Shown: positions 1-6,409, counted from the first letter of the stretch. The stretch: DNA of 6,770 bases from Sutterella parvirubra YIT 11816 (GCF_000250875.1 NZ_JH605005.1:2099-8868); one strand, 5' to 3'. Notes: generated from the letters alone by a model not told the origin. Made by a program: numbers and translations.

Positions 1-2
1 CG

Positions 3-626
3 CAGCTCGCCTCCGCCAAGTCCACCGAAGCCCGCCTCAAAGCGCTTCTGGCGAAGGGCGCCGCCGACCGCCAGTCCTACGACGACGCCCAGTACGCGGC
101 CGAGCGCCTCGCAGGCGAGGTCGCGGCGGCGGCCGCACAGCTCAAGCAATTGAAGACCGGTCTTCGCCCCGACGAGATCGCCGCGAAGGCGACCGCGATG
201 CGCCAGGCCGACGCCGCGGTCGCGGTTCTGGAGGACCGCATCGAGCGCCAGAGCCGCCTCCGTGCGGTCTCGGAGGGCGTCGTCCGCGCGCGCCTCATGG
301 AACCCGGCGACATGGTCACCACGTCGACCCCCGTTTTTGAAGTCGCCGTGACGACCCCGAAATGGGTGCGCGTCTGGGTGTCGGAAACCCAGTTGGGGTT
401 CGTGAAGGAAGGCGCGGAGGCGCTCGTCACGACCGACACCACGCCCCCGATGACGGGCGTCGTGGGGTTCGTGAGCCCCGAAGCGGAATTCACCCCGAAG
501 ACGGTGCAGACGCAGGACCTCAGAACCGTGCTCGTCTATGAGGTGCGCCTGACGGTCGAAGACCCCGAGAACGCCTTGAAGTTGGGGCAACCCGTCACCG
601 TCGACTTTGCGGGCGCCGCCAAGTAA
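3..626 (+). CDS. HlyD-family membrane fusion protein (exporter adaptor), 5'-truncated by window edge
   Basis: This is the periplasmic adaptor of an ABC-type exporter. It would link the inner-membrane permease to an outer-membrane channel. The frame is open from the window edge, so the start and the inner-membrane anchor or signal lie outside. The visible 207 residues begin in an Ala/Gln/Glu-rich alpha-helical hairpin (about residues 1-85), including the phrase LRPDEI seen in YbhG/YhiI-type adaptors. A lipoyl-like half-domain follows (about 88-115, with SEGVV and EPGDMV), then a beta-barrel region ending in LKLGQPVTVDF, typical of HlyD C-termini. YbhG-type proteins are about 330 residues, so roughly 120 are missing on the left. 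The ATPase gene starts 13 bases after the stop, which indicates one operon. Family assignment is firm. The exported substrate is unknown. Confidence 0.9.
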   Translation, partial: QLASAKSTEARLKALLAKGAADRQSYDDAQYAAERLAGEVAAAAAQLKQLKTGLRPDEIAAKATAMRQADAAVAVLEDRIERQSRLRAVSEGVVRARLMEPGDMVTTSTPVFEVAVTTPKWVRVWVSETQLGFVKEGAEALVTTDTTPPMTGVVGFVSPEAEFTPKTVQTQDLRTVLVYEVRLTVEDPENALKLGQPVTVDFAGAAK

Positions 627-639
627 CGGAGGCTTCGCC

Positions 640-864
640 ATGGCCGCCCCCGCCGCCCCCGCCGCTCTCCCCATCCTCGAGGCCCGCGGCCTCGTCAAGG
701 CCTTCCCCCGCGTGAAGGCCCTGGACGGGATCGGCTTCACGCTCTCCCCCGCCGACCGGTTGACGGCGCTCATCGGTCCCGACGGCGCAGGGAAGTCGAC
801 GCTTTTGACGGCGCTCTGCGGGCTCCTCACCCCGGACGCGGGGAGCTATCGGTCCTCGGCATGA
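640..864 (+). CDS. ABC exporter ATPase, N-terminal fragment (frameshifted; Walker A of first nucleotide-binding domain)
   Basis: This is the 5' part of a double ATP-binding-cassette protein (YbhF/RbbA-like) that should energise the exporter. The start at 640 is chosen because GGAGG at 628-632 sits 7 bases upstream. An in-frame extension to 607 would overlap the HlyD gene and has no such site. After a short Ala/Pro-rich leader, the fragment reads ILEARGLVKAF and the Walker A motif GPDGAGKST (nt 775-801, lysine at 793-795), then CGLLTPDAG. It then runs into six unrelated residues (SYRSSA) and TGA at 862-864. No Q-loop, signature or Walker B is present in this frame; they continue in the overlapping frame from 861. 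A 74-residue product would not be a working ATPase. I read it as the broken front end of the next entry. Confidence 0.75.
   Translation: MAAPAAPAALPILEARGLVKAFPRVKALDGIGFTLSPADRLTALIGPDGAGKSTLLTALCGLLTPDAGSYRSSA
840..843 (+). other. Frameshift site: one G missing in a G run inside the ABC ATPase
   Basis: The frame of the first nucleotide-binding domain changes here. Adding one G to the four-G run makes the reading continue as DAG-ELSVLGMTPD, which joins the two overlapping frames exactly. The second domain of the same protein gives an internal control: the equivalent place reads SGEVEVLGMDM (around nt 1863-1898), so GELSVLGM is clearly the intended sequence. A sequencing or assembly error in a homopolymer, a true pseudogene mutation, or slippage at GGGG could each explain it. 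Confidence 0.8.
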
Positions 865-2510
865 CGCCCGACCCCAACGACGCCGCGTTCGCCTTGTCCG
901 TCGCCTTCATGCCGCAGCGCTTCGGGCTCTACACCGAGCTCTCCTGCATGGAGAACCTGCTCTTCTTCGGGCGCATGAAGGGCGTCCCCGGCGGGGAGAT
1001 CAAGACCCTCGCCCGCGAGATGCTCTCCGCCACCGGGCTCGCACCCTTTGAAGCGCGCCCTGCCGGGAAGCTCTCGGGCGGGATGAAGCAGAAGCTCTCG
1101 CTCGCCGTCGCACTTCTCACGGCCCCGCGCCTTCTGATCCTCGACGAACCGACCGTCGGCGTCGATCCCCTCTCGCGGCGGGAACTCTGGGCGACGATCC
1201 GCCGGATGATGGCCGAGCACGACATGCGCAGCATCTTCTCGACCGCCTACCTCGAAGAAGCCGAGCGCGCCGACCGGGTGCTCTTGATGGAAGCGGGGAA
1301 GCTCGAAATGAACGCGACGCCTGCGGAAGCTTTGGCCGACATGCGCGGGCGCACGTTCCTCGCGCACCCCGAAGCATCCTCCGTTCCCCAAAGCGCCCCG
1401 GGCCTGCACGCCCAGTGGCGCGCGATGCGCGACGTCCGGGCGGTCTCGCCCGCGTCCCCCTGGCTCGACGTGCGCCCGCAGGCGGGCGCACTCCTCAAGG
1501 TGACGGCCGAAGGCGCCGTGCTCACTACGGACGAACTCGCCCGCCTCACCCCGCGGGCGCCCCAGCTCGAAGACGCCTACGCGGCGCGCACGTTCGAAGC
1601 GGCCGGACCGGAAGCCCCAGGCGCCCTCCCGACGGCTGAACCGGCGCCCGAGCCCGCCATCGAGCCCGTCACCGACATTTCACCCGACGCCTCCGACGTC
1701 GTGATCCGCGTCGCGGGCCTCGAGCGCCGGTTCGGGAACTTCGTCGCGGTCGCGGACACGACCTTCGACGTGCGCCGCGGGGAGATCTTCGGGCTTCTCG
1801 GCCCCAACGGCGCGGGGAAGACCACCACCTTCCGGATGCTCTGCGGGCTCCTGCCGCCGTCATCGGGCGAAGTCGAAGTCCTCGGCATGGACATGCGTAA
1901 CGCCAAGGCCGAAATCCGCGCCCGGATCGGGTACGTCGCCCAGAAGTTCTCGCTCTACGAAAAGCTCACCGTCCGGCAGAACCTCCTTTTCTTCGGACAG
2001 AGCTACGGGCTCGCGGGCGCACGGCTCGACGCGGTCTACGCGAAAAGCCTCCAAGACTTCGAACTCACCCCCTGGGAGGAGATCTTCGCCAAAGACCTTC
2101 CCGAAGGCGCCCGCCGCCAGCTCGCGATAGCCTGCGGGCTCATTCACGGCCCCGACATCCTTTTCCTCGACGAAGCGACCTCGGGCGCCGACCTCTCCGC
2201 GCGCCGCGCCTTCTGGCGGCGCATGAGCGCCCTGGCCGAAGCCGGCACCACGATCATCGTCACGACCCACTTCATGGACGAAGCCGAATACTGCAGCCGC
2301 TTCCTCATCCAGGACGCGGGCGAGGTGTTGGTGCTCGGCACCCCCGACGAAGTGCGCGGGCGCCGCTCGATGGGGGAGGCCTTCATCGCGATCGTCGAGG
2401 AAGGCCGACGCCGCCCGGGTGAGACCGTGGAGACGCCAAGCGCTCCGGCCTCCCCCGAGGTTCAGACGCCCTCCGCCCCTACCTCCTCACCCAAGGAGGA
2501 CCGCGCATGA
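861..2510 (+). CDS. ABC exporter ATPase, main fragment with rest of NBD1 and complete NBD2 (YbhF/RbbA-like)
   Basis: This is the cytoplasmic ATPase subunit of the exporter, 549 residues in this frame. It begins mid-domain, before the first Q-loop (MPQRFGLYTELS). The first domain has a good signature, LSGGMKQ (residues 71-77), and Walker B LLILDEP (91-97). Its switch position is STAY, with tyrosine at residue 130 instead of histidine, which from memory also occurs in the first domain of YbhF/RbbA-type proteins. A Pro/Ala/Glu-rich linker (about 245-275) leads to a second domain with Walker A GPNGAGKTT (314-322), Q-loop VAQKFSLYEKL, a degenerate signature LPEGARRQL (413-421), Walker B ILFLDEATSG (433-442) and the switch histidine H470 in TTHFMDEAEYC. 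ATG 861 overlaps the stop of the preceding fragment (ATGA), but it splits a domain and has no Shine-Dalgarno site, so it is probably not a natural start. The intact gene would be 640-2510. The stop overlaps the permease start (ATGA). Confidence 0.85.
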   Translation: MTPDPNDAAFALSVAFMPQRFGLYTELSCMENLLFFGRMKGVPGGEIKTLAREMLSATGLAPFEARPAGKLSGGMKQKLSLAVALLTAPRLLILDEPTVGVDPLSRRELWATIRRMMAEHDMRSIFSTAYLEEAERADRVLLMEAGKLEMNATPAEALADMRGRTFLAHPEASSVPQSAPGLHAQWRAMRDVRAVSPASPWLDVRPQAGALLKVTAEGAVLTTDELARLTPRAPQLEDAYAARTFEAAGPEAPGALPTAEPAPEPAIEPVTDISPDASDVVIRVAGLERRFGNFVAVADTTFDVRRGEIFGLLGPNGAGKTTTFRMLCGLLPPSSGEVEVLGMDMRNAKAEIRARIGYVAQKFSLYEKLTVRQNLLFFGQSYGLAGARLDAVYAKSLQDFELTPWEEIFAKDLPEGARRQLAIACGLIHGPDILFLDEATSGADLSARRAFWRRMSALAEAGTTIIVTTHFMDEAEYCSRFLIQDAGEVLVLGTPDEVRGRRSMGEAFIAIVEEGRRRPGETVETPSAPASPEVQTPSAPTSSPKEDRA

Positions 2511-3106
2511 GCTCGACGAAGACCCCGTTTTCCTTCGCGCGGCTTCTCGCGCTCCTCTGGAAGGAGACCCTTCAGATCCTCCGGGACCCGTCTGTCCTCT
2601 TGGTCGCCATGGGCCTTCCCCTCATCTTCATCGTGATCTACGGCTACGGGATCTCGATGGACTTGGAGCGCATTCCCGTCGCCGTCGCGATCGAAGAACC
2701 CGGCCCCGCCGGGGACGCGATCCGCGGGGACTTCACCCACTCGCCCTGGTTCGACCCCGTCTTCACGACGAGCCGCACCGAAGCCGAGCGTCTCATGGCC
2801 TCGCACGAGGTGGTCGCGGTGCTCGAGATCCCCGCGGGGTTCTCGCGCGACATGGCCCGCGGCGACGCCCAGCTCGGGCTCACGATCAACGCGGTCGACG
2901 CCCAGACCGCCACCATCATCCGCACCTACGTGACGGGCGCCCTGCAGACCCGCGGGGCGTCGGCCGCACTCACGTCCGGCACCTCCGACGCCGTGACGGT
3001 CACCGCCTGGAGTTGGTTCAACGAAGGCGCCGGCATCCTCGCCCCCCTTCACCTCTATCCGCCCGTCGGCCTCACCACGATCGCGACGCTCCTTTGGGCG
3101 TCCTGA
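2507..3106 (+). CDS. ABC-2 type permease (YbhS/YhhJ-like), truncated by internal deletion
   Basis: This is the inner-membrane permease of the exporter. The ATG overlaps the ATPase stop (ATGA) and has an excellent AAGGAGGA at 2493-2500, 6 bases upstream, so the start is certain and translation is coupled. The N-terminus is canonical: WKETLQILRDPS (18-29) just before a membrane segment (about 29-50, ending YGYGIS), then a periplasmic domain of about 120 residues up to WFNE (170-173). Family members are about 370 residues, with five more membrane helices after this point. Here only 26 residues follow, ending LLWAS and TGA. These residues (GAGILAP...) resemble the far C-terminus of such permeases rather than the expected next helix. 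I infer an internal deletion near nt 3023-3034. The product has one full membrane helix and a short hydrophobic tail, and is unlikely to form a channel. Confidence 0.8.
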   Translation: MSSTKTPFSFARLLALLWKETLQILRDPSVLLVAMGLPLIFIVIYGYGISMDLERIPVAVAIEEPGPAGDAIRGDFTHSPWFDPVFTTSRTEAERLMASHEVVAVLEIPAGFSRDMARGDAQLGLTINAVDAQTATIIRTYVTGALQTRGASAALTSGTSDAVTVTAWSWFNEGAGILAPLHLYPPVGLTTIATLLWAS

Positions 3107-3130
3107 CTCTTCCGCCACAAGATCGTCTGA
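3026..3130 (+). pseudogene. Remnant of an ABC-2 permease C-terminus, interrupted by TGA
   Basis: Read in the permease frame, this stretch gives GAGILAP...TIATLLWAS, a TGA at 3104-3106, then LFRHKIV and a second TGA at 3128-3130. A last hydrophobic helix followed by a short basic tail such as LFRHKIV is the usual end of ABC-2 permeases. I therefore take it as the end of this permease, or of a lost second permease gene, fused in frame to the N-terminal part. The first TGA would be a later nonsense change. The match is by eye, so confidence is moderate. Confidence 0.45.
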
Positions 3131-3161
3131 CCGCCGAAGTCCTTTTTCCGGAACCCGCATC

Positions 3162-3770
3162 ATGGCCCTCAAAACCGAAGCCCGCCGACAAAAGATCCTC
3201 GAAGCCGCGCTTTGCGAATTCGAAGCCCGCGGCTACGCCGCCGCCCGGATGGAGGACATCGCCCGCGCCGCGGGCGTCGCCAAGGGAACGCCCTACAACT
3301 ATTTCGACGACAAGCGCGCGCTCCTCAAGGGGCTCGCCGAAAGCGTCGTCAGCCGACTCGTCGCCCGCTTCGAGGATCCTCTTCCCGAAGGCGCGACGCT
3401 TCGCGCACGCCTGGAGCACGTCTTGGGCCCCATCATCGACGAGAACGCGAACGGTCCCATCTCCCGCACGATCCGCGTGATTTGGAGCGAGGGCCTTCAC
3501 GACCCCACGCTCACGGCGCCCTTCTTCACCGAGATGCTCCTCCCGCAGCTCTCGCCCGAAGGTCCGCTCTTCGAGGCGATGGCGAAGGCGGATCTGCCGG
3601 ACGCCTTCCGGCGGCACCCGCAGATGGTGCTGGCGCCCTTCATGCAGGCGATCCTCTGGCAGAGCCTTCTGGGGGGCGCGAGGCCACTCAACATGCGCGC
3701 CTACATGGACGACTGGTTCTCGCTGGTGCTTCCCGAAAAGAAGGAGGACGGGAAGGCCGACGGGCAATGA
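3162..3770 (+). CDS. TetR/AcrR-family transcriptional regulator
   Basis: This is a DNA-binding repressor of 202 residues, the usual TetR-family length. The N-terminal domain is typical: RRQKILEAALCEFEARGYAA (helix 1), then a helix-turn-helix at about residues 29-48 with MEDIARAAGVAKGTPYNYF and the following DDKRALL. The larger C-terminal region (about 60-195) is helical and would bind a ligand and dimerise. It shows no conserved motif that identifies the ligand. The start has only a weak GGA 9 bases upstream. The gene lies 31 bases after the permease remnant on the same strand, so control of the exporter operon, and perhaps of itself, is the natural inference. Many exporters of this type have an adjacent TetR gene, more often upstream. 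The promoter and operator of the operon lie left of the window, so no operator can be shown. It converges on the acetyltransferase gene with 21 bases between the stops and no visible terminator. Confidence 0.92.
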   Translation: MALKTEARRQKILEAALCEFEARGYAAARMEDIARAAGVAKGTPYNYFDDKRALLKGLAESVVSRLVARFEDPLPEGATLRARLEHVLGPIIDENANGPISRTIRVIWSEGLHDPTLTAPFFTEMLLPQLSPEGPLFEAMAKADLPDAFRRHPQMVLAPFMQAILWQSLLGGARPLNMRAYMDDWFSLVLPEKKEDGKADGQ

Positions 3771-3791
3771 GGATTCGGGGCGGGCCAGGCG

Positions 3792-4322
3792 TCAGAGGGG
3801 AGCGGACTCGACGGATTCGTCGGCCTCGTTGGACTCCGCCGGATCGACCGGCATCTCCAGCACCGCCATGTCGCAAAGTAGCACGCCCTCTTCCCAAATG
3901 GGCTCCGGATAGTTCTCGGTGAAAAACTCAGGAATCCGGCCGACTTCGCGGAAGCCGCACTTTTCGTAGAACCGCACCGTGGGGGTCCCGGCCCCGGTGC
4001 CGACGCGGAGCGTGCGGAAGCGTCCGGCGCACGCCTCCCGCACCGCCTCGATCATCCGGCGCCCGACGCCGCGCCCGCGCAGGTCGGGCGCGACCGCCAG
4101 GTTCTTCAGTTCGGCGACGCCTCCGCCCTCGTCCGTCACGAGCGCGGAAGCGACGATGCGGACGCCCTCCGATTCCGCCACGAAGAGCCGCGCGCGGTCG
4201 AGGTAGCGCGCGAGCATGGTTTCGGATTCGTCCGCCATCAAAAAGAGCGGACGGCAGACGGTCTTCTCGGCTTCGCGTCCTTCCCGAAAGCGAAGCCGCA
4301 GTTCCTTCGTCTTCCCGATCAT
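3792..4322 (-). CDS. GNAT-family N-acetyltransferase (YvbK-like)
   Basis: The product transfers acetyl from acetyl-CoA to an amine substrate that cannot be predicted. The 176-residue protein has the GNAT core: a central strand ELKNLAVAP (71-79), the acetyl-CoA loop RGRGVG (82-87, fitting R/Q-x-x-G-x-G), helix MIEAVREACAG, strand LRVGTG (105-110) and VRFYEKCGF (116-124). The tail, with FFTENYPEPI and GVLLCDMAVLEM, resembles Bacillus YvbK-type acetyltransferases. The last 16 or so residues are acidic and look like a dispensable extension. It lies 21 bases downstream of the Nudix gene on the same strand, so co-transcription is likely. The ATG at 4322 has no convincing Shine-Dalgarno site, so coupling to Nudix translation may drive it. 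An internal ATG at residue 29 is less likely because conserved family sequence begins before it. Confidence 0.88.
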   Translation of the reverse strand: MIGKTKELRLRFREGREAEKTVCRPLFLMADESETMLARYLDRARLFVAESEGVRIVASALVTDEGGGVAELKNLAVAPDLRGRGVGRRMIEAVREACAGRFRTLRVGTGAGTPTVRFYEKCGFREVGRIPEFFTENYPEPIWEEGVLLCDMAVLEMPVDPAESNEADESVESAPL

Positions 4323-4343
4323 CGGCGGCTTGCGGTTTGCGGC

Positions 4344-4940
4344 TTACGCCCCGCGCCGACGCACGATCCTGTCCGCCCGAAAGAGCGCCGTGATCGTCTT
4401 CACGTCGGTGATGCGGCCGTCTTCGGCCATGGCGAGCGCCTCTTCAAAGGGCACGCGCCAGCACTCCAGAAACTCCCCTTCGTCCAGGGCCTGTTCGCCC
4501 TCCGTGGGGTCTTCCGCGAGGAAGATCGCGATCCGCTCGCTGCTGTAGCCGATCGCGTTGTGAAGAACGCCCAAGGACGTCCACTTCGCCGCGGTCACGC
4601 CGCACTCTTCTTTGAGTTCACGCTTCGCGCAGTCGAGGTCGGGCTCGTTGGGGTCGAGCTTCCCCGCGGGGATCTCCCAGAAGCTACGCTTCAACGGATG
4701 GCGCCACTGGCGCTCAAGGAGCACCGTCCCGTCCGGGTAGAGCACCAAAATCCCCGCCGCACCGGGGTGCGTCAGAAAAACGCGCATCGAGTCCGAGTCG
4801 TCCGGGAGCTTCACTTCTTCGCGGAGGATCTTGATGAAGCGGCCGTCCAACAGCACCTCTTGTCGGACGGTGCGCTCTTCCAGAGGATCATGCTCGCGGG
4901 CGGCGGCGGGAACGGGCGTCGGCAGAACGGGAATCGGCAC
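4344..4940 (-). CDS. Nudix hydrolase, ADP-ribose pyrophosphatase type
   Basis: This cytoplasmic Mg-dependent pyrophosphatase probably splits ADP-ribose or a similar nucleoside diphosphate derivative to AMP and a sugar phosphate. With the GTG start at 4940 it is 198 residues. A perfect Nudix box spans residues 93-115: G, five residues, E, seven residues, then RELKEECGV, which supplies the metal-binding glutamates. Just before it, LERQWRHPL and FWEIPAGK match the ADP-ribose class, in which Arg and the E-x-P-A-G-K stretch line the substrate site. The N-terminal 20-30 residues are Pro/Ala-rich and probably disordered. The start is chosen because AAGGAG lies 6 bases before GTG 4940. An upstream in-frame ATG at 4958 would place that site inside the gene and has none of its own. 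It is the first gene of a pair with the acetyltransferase. The exact substrate is uncertain. Confidence 0.9.
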   Translation of the reverse strand: MPIPVLPTPVPAAAREHDPLEERTVRQEVLLDGRFIKILREEVKLPDDSDSMRVFLTHPGAAGILVLYPDGTVLLERQWRHPLKRSFWEIPAGKLDPNEPDLDCAKRELKEECGVTAAKWTSLGVLHNAIGYSSERIAIFLAEDPTEGEQALDEGEFLECWRVPFEEALAMAEDGRITDVKTITALFRADRIVRRRGA

Positions 4941-4946
4941 GGTTGT

Positions 4947-4952
4947 CTCCTT
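4947..4952 (-). promoter_or_regulatory. Ribosome binding site selecting the GTG start of the Nudix gene
   Basis: AAGGAG on the minus strand is followed by six bases (ACAACC) and GTG at 4940-4938. The competing ATG at 4958 lies upstream of this site and has only GC-rich sequence without a purine-rich motif before it. This makes the GTG the better start. Confidence 0.7.
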
Positions 4953-4958
4953 CAGCAT

Positions 4959-5092
4959 GCGTTTCGGGGCGTCGTGCCTGCGGGCGCAGGCGGCCTAAGT
5001 GCCTTTGCTCAGGCGGACCCCGTAGTCGTCCCAAGTATTATGGCTACAATCCTGAAACGAATTCACGAATACCCACGAAACCCGCGACACCC
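4959..5092. promoter_or_regulatory. Divergent intergenic region with candidate -10 elements
   Basis: This is the gap between the divergent Nudix and oxidoreductase genes, and the only clearly less GC-rich patch between genes in this part. On the + strand, TACAAT at 5045-5050 and TATTAT at 5036-5041 resemble -10 boxes for the oxidoreductase. Neither has a good -35 at 16-18 bases. On the - strand, TAATAC overlaps the same patch and could serve the Nudix gene. The promoters must lie somewhere here, but I cannot fix the exact boxes. No operator repeat or riboswitch-like structure stands out. Confidence 0.35.
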
Positions 5093-6325
5093 ATGCACGT
5101 TCTCGTCGTCGGCGCCGGTCTGACCGGCCTCGCCACCTCCGTCGTCCTCTCCGAACGCGGTCACCGCGTCATCCTCGTAGAAGCCGCTTCGGCGCCCTGC
5201 CGCGAAGCAAGTTTCGACGTGGGCGCGGCGTCGGGCGACGTGCGGGGCGTCTGGCCCGCAGGCGACTCCGACGCGGGCTTCATGCGTCGGATGTCGGGCG
5301 GGGACGCCGCGCTCCACTACGGCGCCAAGACGGCGATGCGCCGTCCGGGATTCATCCGCGCGCTCGCCAAGGTGGGCTCGGAACCCCTTGCGCCCCGCCT
5401 GGAGCGCCAAGCGCTTTTCCGCAGACTCGCGCAGACGTCGCTTCTCGCCGCCCACGAGCAGTACGGGCTTCCCATCTCCCGCTCGATCGGGATCCTCTCC
5501 TGCCGGACGACCTCCGAGGCGCCGAAACTCCTGGAGGGCGAAATCGCTTTGGACGAGCGCTACGCGCTCGCCGCGGAACCCGGCCTCTGCTGGGACGCCG
5601 GCATCCGGTCCGCCGCCTTCCAGTCCGACGCCTTCGTCTTCTCGGCGAGCCTTCTCGCGAGGACGCTCCGCGAGCGCCTCGTCAAGGACCCGAGCTACAT
5701 CACCACGGTGAGCTCGATGGAGCGCGCCGTGTCGCTCCTTCCCACGGGCGGCGCGCACGTACAGGGGCCCGGACACTGCCGCGACCAGAAGGCGCAGGCC
5801 GTCGTGATCGCCGCCGGGCTCGGCGCCGATCCCTGGCTCAAAACCTATCTTCCCAACGCCGTCGTCGCTCCGCTCACGCGCGGGAGCATGACGGCGCTCA
5901 AAACCGGCACCTCGCCCGTGACGCCGGCGGCGCTCCGCATCGACGACGACCTCCTCGCCGCGCCCTCCGGCGAACACTTCCGCGTCGTGGGGCCGTGGCT
6001 CCTCGGACACCGCTCGGAGCTGGAGCTGGACGACTACCACCGCCGTCTCTGGCAGCGGATGATGACCTACTTCCCCAACGGCGCCGACTGGAACGGCGCC
6101 CGCTACTACGCGCAGTCGGTGCTCTCGACCGCGGACGGATGGCCCATCCTCGGGCCCGATCCCGCGGTCCCGGACCTCTTCTGGAACTGCGCGGGCGGCA
6201 TGCACGGCGCCGAAGGCGCCTTCCTCTTCGCGGAAATGACGGCGGACCTCATCGAAAAGAAGGCGATCGCGCAAGAACGCCTCCCGATTCTCGACGCCGT
6301 CCGCCCGGACCGGTTCCTCCGCTGA
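5093..6325 (+). CDS. FAD-dependent oxidoreductase, DAO superfamily (D-amino acid dehydrogenase-like)
   Basis: This flavoprotein of 410 residues is probably an amine or amino-acid dehydrogenase or oxidase. The N-terminus is a Rossmann fold starting at once: MHVLVVGAGLTG with GxGxxG at residues 7-12 and the FAD-ribose-binding acidic residue E30. This fixes the start at 5093, although no Shine-Dalgarno site is visible. The frame is open further upstream, but that extension is basic, non-homologous and overlaps the divergent promoter region. A second FAD-contact strand, VVIAAGLGADPWL, lies mid-protein. The C-terminal FAD segment is STADGWPILGP followed by CAGGMHGAEGA (366-376), where DadA proteins have R-P-x-T-P-D-G and G-H-G-x-x-G-W-T. 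The arginine usually found just before this segment is not seen, so the substrate may not be a standard D-amino acid. There is no signal peptide or clear membrane helix. It is a single-gene unit ending at a strong terminator. Confidence 0.85.
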   Translation: MHVLVVGAGLTGLATSVVLSERGHRVILVEAASAPCREASFDVGAASGDVRGVWPAGDSDAGFMRRMSGGDAALHYGAKTAMRRPGFIRALAKVGSEPLAPRLERQALFRRLAQTSLLAAHEQYGLPISRSIGILSCRTTSEAPKLLEGEIALDERYALAAEPGLCWDAGIRSAAFQSDAFVFSASLLARTLRERLVKDPSYITTVSSMERAVSLLPTGGAHVQGPGHCRDQKAQAVVIAAGLGADPWLKTYLPNAVVAPLTRGSMTALKTGTSPVTPAALRIDDDLLAAPSGEHFRVVGPWLLGHRSELELDDYHRRLWQRMMTYFPNGADWNGARYYAQSVLSTADGWPILGPDPAVPDLFWNCAGGMHGAEGAFLFAEMTADLIEKKAIAQERLPILDAVRPDRFLR

Positions 6326-6345
6326 GGCTCTTCACCCCAATAACG

Positions 6346-6385
6346 AAAAACCCGCTCGGCCGGACCTCCGGCGAAGCGGGTTTTT
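6346..6385. terminator. Bidirectional rho-independent terminator between convergent genes
   Basis: A hairpin pairs AAAAACCCGCT (6346-6356) with AGCGGGTTTTT (6375-6385). A further inner stem pairs GCCGG (6359-6363) with CCGGC (6368-6372) around a four-base loop. The T tract follows on the + strand and a T tract is also present on the - strand, so it can end both the oxidoreductase transcript and the H-NS-like transcript. Confidence 0.93.
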
Positions 6386-6409
6386 CTTTTCAGTCCGAAC
6401 AGGACCTGA

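Noticed and set aside
846..2270. Several minus-strand open frames opposite the ABC ATPase
   Set aside because: They are composition shadows of the ATPase, which has clear motifs on the plus strand. None shows its own motifs.
2419..3480. A 353-codon plus-strand frame overlapping the ATPase end, permease and TetR start
   Set aside because: The translation is Arg/Pro/His-rich low-complexity sequence overlapping three genes with recognisable motifs in other frames.
3771..3791. Possible terminator between the convergent TetR and acetyltransferase genes
   Set aside because: The 21 bases between the stops contain no stem with a T tract on either strand.
5005..5041. TTGCTC and TATTAT as a promoter pair for the oxidoreductase
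   Set aside because: The spacing is 25 bases, too long for a sigma-70 promoter.
4943..5092. Upstream extension of the oxidoreductase reading frame
   Set aside because: The added 50 residues are Cys/Arg-rich and precede the Rossmann strand that normally begins the protein. They also fill the divergent promoter region and lack a ribosome binding site.
5063..6274. A 403-codon open frame on the minus strand opposite the oxidoreductase
   Set aside because: It is rich in Arg, Gly and Ala, has no recognisable domain, and mirrors a well-supported gene. Long antisense frames are expected in GC-rich coding DNA.
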